From: Bin5 sp965208965
GTDB lineage: Bacteria > Chloroflexota > Anaerolineae > Caldilineales > Caldilineaceae
NCBI GenBank assembly: GCA_965208965.1
Contig: OZ242384.1
Location: 3,038,001-3,102,000, forward strand
DNA length: 64,000 bases
Direction of reading: 5' to 3'
How positions within the stretch are numbered: position 1 is the stretch's first letter; each line of letters opens with the position of its first letter. Under the pieces are notes generated by a model. That model saw only the letters and a list, made by a program, of their open reading frames with translations. It was not told where the DNA came from and did not search any database. Positions 61,172 to 64,000 of this stretch are shown here, in pieces. The translations under genes and the position numbers were made by a program.

Positions 61172-62095
61172 TCAACTCTCTGCGATCATCCGCTTCAAAT
61201 TCGCATAGTTAATTCGCATCGCCTCTTCGCGCGAACCGCTGGCCGGCAGAAAATGGGTTGCGACCGACAGGACCGCGTCGCTGCCCCGGTCGCGCAGGCT
61301 TCGGAAGATGGCGGGATAATCGACGTCGCCTTCGCCCAGGGGGCAGTACGAAAAGTCCAGTTGAAGGCCATCTTTCACGGTCAAGTCCTTGAGATGGAGA
61401 CCGTAGAGGTAGGGATGAATATTGAGAAATCCGGCCGTCGCCACGTCCGCTTCGCCGCAGTTCAGGTTGTCGGATGGACCCCACATTACCTTGATGCGCG
61501 GGGAGTTGAGCGCCTCGGCCAGCCGCCTGAAGTTGCCGGTCGTGTTGGTATAGTTCCAGGGCATCATCGATGGCGCCAAGTCGACATCGTACTTTTCGGC
61601 CTGTTCAAGCATGAGCGAAAAGGCTCGCACCAGCTTCTCCATGTCAACGTCGGCAATATGGCCGCCGCGCGTCAGCCAGCGCATCGGCCATGTCGGCTTG
61701 GCCGCCGAATATTCACCAGGCCAGGCAAAAGTGAAAAGGCCCACGGCCCCGACACCCAGTCGCGAAGCCATCTGCATTGAGCGCACCAGGTCGGCCATGT
61801 CGCGGCGGAACTCCGGATGCTCTTCCATGCAGTCCAGGTCGAGATCGGTGAGATGAATCTGCTTGAAAGGATTGCCGACGTTGATCAGGAAGATCTCCAG
61901 CCCATGGCGTGCCACCTGCTTGCCAAGGCGGTCCACTCCCGTGTCGTCCAGCTCCTCCATGGGCGGTCCATCATTGCCTAGTCGGTTGAACCAGACGTAG
62001 TCGGCCCCAATCTCCCTGGCCTTTGCCAGCGACTCGTCGAAGGGTAGATCCAACTCCGGCAGGTACATGCCCAGTTTGAACTTGTGCTCGGTCAT
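61172..62095 (-). CDS. Sugar phosphate isomerase/epimerase-like TIM-barrel protein
   Basis: About 307 residues from the ATG at 62095 (MTEHKFKLGMYLPELDLPFDE), the xylose-isomerase-like barrel family. Elements: EIGADYVWFNRLG, RLGVGAVGLFTFAWPGEYS, LMLEQAEKYDVDLAPSMMPWNYTNTTGNFRRL, IKVMWGPSDNLNCGEADV and YLYGLHLKDLTVKDG, the last being a metal-binding His-x-Lys-Asp region, and LGEGDVDYPAIFRSLRDRG. An earlier frame start at 62227 overlaps the upstream oxygenase and is rejected. Substrate unknown; the family includes inosose dehydratases and tagatose epimerases. Confidence 0.82.
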   Translation of the reverse strand: MTEHKFKLGMYLPELDLPFDESLAKAREIGADYVWFNRLGNDGPPMEELDDTGVDRLGKQVARHGLEIFLINVGNPFKQIHLTDLDLDCMEEHPEFRRDMADLVRSMQMASRLGVGAVGLFTFAWPGEYSAAKPTWPMRWLTRGGHIADVDMEKLVRAFSLMLEQAEKYDVDLAPSMMPWNYTNTTGNFRRLAEALNSPRIKVMWGPSDNLNCGEADVATAGFLNIHPYLYGLHLKDLTVKDGLQLDFSYCPLGEGDVDYPAIFRSLRDRGSDAVLSVATHFLPASGSREEAMRINYANLKRMIAES

Positions 62096-62114
62096 CTCTC
62101 GGCCTCTTATTCTC

Positions 62115-63071
62115 TCAGTCTTGAAGCGGCTGCAGCCAGCGGTCCAGGCCCGCGTCCGCCAGATTCTGTATCCAGTCATCGTGCGAGTCGGCGACCCGAT
62201 CGGGATGTTGCCGGCTGCGGGCGACAAAGCCCGGCACCTTGGAGCGGCCCGTCGGCAGTCCGATGCGGCTGTAGCGTGTGTCGACGCTCCAGCGCACCGT
62301 TTGCGACCGGTTGGGAATCGAGCGATGCACCAGCCGCTCCATCGTGATCAAGACGTCCCCTGGGTCCGCCTCGCACGTGACGATACTGCTGGCAGGCAGG
62401 TCCGCGTCTGCGATTCCTCTGGCCCCCTTATGTCCCGGCGTCTCGAGCCACAGATTATGCTCTATCAGCCCTTGAAGGTGAGAGCCCGGAATCACCTGCA
62501 TGCAGCCGTTTTGCTCGGTAGCGCTGACAAGCGGAATCCAGTAGTTTACGACAAGGGTCTCGCCCGCTTCGTCAGGTATCAGGTAAGCAAGGTCCTGGTG
62601 CCAGGGGATGTCCATCAGGTCAAGATCGGGCATCTTCGGGCGCAACGCGAACTGGGGATGAGCGAGGATCTCCGGCCCAATAAGGGACTCGGTTGCGTCC
62701 AGCAGTTCAGGAGTTGTGCGCAGTGTAAACATGCCCGCCGAAATCGGCTTCCCTCTCGAAAAATAGTTCTCCCACAGCCAGTTTCGGTCCTTGCAAGCTT
62801 CGGACGCCAGCGCCAGGCGATTGGCGAACGACGCATTTTCAAAGGTCTTTCCGGAGTCAAGCTGTCCCTGTCGGACCGCTTCTCCGACTGCACCGTCCAC
62901 CTTCCGGACCAGTTCGTCGATGAGCGGTTGCAGTGCATCGAGAGGCAGCATCTGGCGTACAATCAAGAAACCATCCTCTTTGAATTGGTGGATCTGTTCC
63001 TCTGTCAGTCCGATCGCCTTCGTTGCGGCGCTGCCACCCTCTTGTTCCTGCACTGCCAGATTTCCTGCCAT
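62115..63071 (-). CDS. Phytanoyl-CoA dioxygenase family (PhyH) oxygenase
   Basis: A 318-residue Fe(II)/2-oxoglutarate oxygenase. It has TEEQIHQFKEDGFLIVRQMLPLDALQPLIDELV, MDIPWHQDLAYLIPDEAGETLVVNYWIPLV (H-x-D), NGCMQVIPGSHLQGL, PGDVLITMERLVHRSIPNRSQTVRWSVDTRYSRIG (distal His and 2-oxoglutarate Arg). The ATG at 63071 follows GGAGGACAGC. It lies 19 bases before the isomerase-like gene and should be co-transcribed with it. Substrate unknown. Confidence 0.88.
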   Translation of the reverse strand: MAGNLAVQEQEGGSAATKAIGLTEEQIHQFKEDGFLIVRQMLPLDALQPLIDELVRKVDGAVGEAVRQGQLDSGKTFENASFANRLALASEACKDRNWLWENYFSRGKPISAGMFTLRTTPELLDATESLIGPEILAHPQFALRPKMPDLDLMDIPWHQDLAYLIPDEAGETLVVNYWIPLVSATEQNGCMQVIPGSHLQGLIEHNLWLETPGHKGARGIADADLPASSIVTCEADPGDVLITMERLVHRSIPNRSQTVRWSVDTRYSRIGLPTGRSKVPGFVARSRQHPDRVADSHDDWIQNLADAGLDRWLQPLQD

Positions 63072-64000
63072 GCTGTCCTCCTGTGCTCTTCACGCGCAAA
63101 TGGACCGGGTTATGCGCCTGGGATCGGTGAAAGGATTCTGTCCGGAGAAAGTATATTTCAAATCGATGAGAGGCGCTACTCTTTTGAGCGCACGGGTGCA
63201 TCCCGGTTTCTCTGCGGTGCTCACGCAAACAGTGGTGGCTTAAACCCAAGCAACAGTTCGGCCCCATTCGGAAGAAAAAATATAAAATATCGTACATCCC
63301 TCCTCAAAACAGGACAAAAGCGGACAAAACAGGACATTTCCCTCAAATCTCTCACCTTTGAGCCGTTGAACTGAACGGCTCCCTGACCTTTGTCAAAAAA
63401 GCAATTTGCTCCCGCAAACTGACTGCCCGCGCAACGCCGCGCACTCTCGCCGCACTTAACCTCTATCAATCGCCGCAGTCACTGAACACAGCCGTTTCGC
63501 CTGGCGCCTGCCCTTCTTCTCTCCAAAGACCCGAAGACAGTTCCACCCACCGCGAACAGCCGCATTTCCGCGCCGATTTTGCGGCCAAAATCAGCTCAAA
63601 AACGCGCTCCCGCGGTGCCTCCCTTGATGCATTTTTTTCGCGCCGTTTTTCCCCCTTTTTTGCCCTTTTTCTCTCCGGTCAGGAACCCAAAAACCAGTAA
63701 TGCATTACTTTCGCGGCCCCTTTCGCGCCCTCCGCCGCACCGCCGAAAGACCGCCCCTCAGCCATCGAAATAATGAACTGGCGTCCCCCGCAACAGCTGT
63801 ACAAAATCAGCCCAAACGGACATTTCGGACGCCACAGTTGTGCACGTTCCGCGCATCCCCGCCCGCCCCGCGAGGCAACACTTTCATATGAGTGCATCAC
63901 AAATTGGTGGCGAACCTTCTTATAACTCAACCAACGACAACAACGCGGCCGGCCGCAAACCGATCTAACGCAGAGGAAACAGCAGCTCTCACTTCTCACT
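63072..64000. repeat. Gene-free end region with intergenic repeats
   Basis: About 930 bases without a supportable gene. Two short direct repeats AAACAGGACA lie at about 63306-63340. A perfect hairpin GAGCCGTT (63360-63367) and AACGGCTC (63374-63381) resembles the core of the repeats at 20922 and 48131. The stretch 63502-63555 aligns with 4358-4410. The part at about 63620-63680 is a C/T-rich low-complexity run. The promoter of the oxygenase at 62115 should lie near 63080-63200. Confidence 0.5.

Noticed and set aside
63308..63340. AAACAGGACA direct repeats as a CRISPR or tandem-repeat array
   Set aside because: Only two 10-base units with irregular spacing; no array.
62067..63374. A 435-codon frame antisense to the PhyH oxygenase gene
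   Set aside because: Shadow frame across two genes and an intergenic region.

Overview
The window looks like chromosomal DNA of a free-living or host-associated bacterium with moderately high G+C. Intrinsic terminators, a tryptophan T-box leader, an AroKB fusion, Thermotoga-type DAHP synthases, a PucR-type regulator, Uma2, VOC and phytanoyl-CoA dioxygenase genes, and many sugar ABC transporter parts together suggest a Chloroflexota lineage, perhaps Caldilineales/Anaerolineae from an environmental or sponge-type metagenome. That placement is inference from gene content only.

Layout. 1-9 kb: sugar ABC transporter genes, an acyltransferase, two oxidoreductase-type genes, two GT4 glycosyltransferases, a VOC protein and an enolase-superfamily enzyme. 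9.4-13.6 kb: a plus-strand, end-overlapping set of a coiled-coil protein, the selenocysteine elongation factor SelB and an aldo/keto reductase. 13.7-19.4 kb: a minus-strand group headed by an SDR and a Uma2 protein, then a nitroreductase and a large protein joining an EndoQ-like PHP domain to a UvrD-type helicase. 21.1-47.9 kb: an aromatic amino acid supercluster. 48.3-52.7 kb: dCMP deaminase, a membrane protein, FtsH, a metallophosphoesterase. 52.8-63.1 kb: a minus-strand accessory catabolic cluster of SDRs, VOC proteins, dioxygenases, a metallo-beta-lactamase-fold protein and a sugar-isomerase-like protein, with a broken ABC permease. The last 0.9 kb has no gene.

The centre of interest is the supercluster. 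All seven shikimate steps are present (aroF twice, aroB and aroK fused, aroQ, aroE, aroA, aroC), plus chorismate mutase, prephenate dehydratase and dehydrogenase, every trp step (trpE,G,D,F,C,B,A) and trpS. Only the aromatic aminotransferase is absent. It is split into two arms that run towards each other. The plus arm (aroH-pheA-aroF-aroF-tyrA-aroA-aroE-trpB-trpA) is preceded by what reads as a ribosome-mediated attenuator: a short leader peptide with eight aromatic residues in twelve (Phe, Trp and Tyr), a 9-bp antiterminator and a mutually exclusive 9-bp terminator with seven T. The minus arm (trpE-trpS-trpG-phosphotransferase-trpD-trpC-relic-trpF-aroC-aroKB-aroQ) is preceded by a near-consensus promoter and a T-box leader with a UGG (Trp) specifier. 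One locus thus seems to read charged tRNA in two mechanistically different ways, one general for all three aromatic amino acids and one specific for Trp.

Intergenic DNA carries a dispersed family of C-rich repeats and GAGCCGTT/AACGGCTC hairpins (4.4, 20.9, 48.1 and 63.4 kb), and there are two gene relics (a DUF554-like gene between trpC and trpF, and an N-terminal piece of a sugar permease). I saw no tRNA, rRNA, CRISPR array, insertion sequence or prophage.
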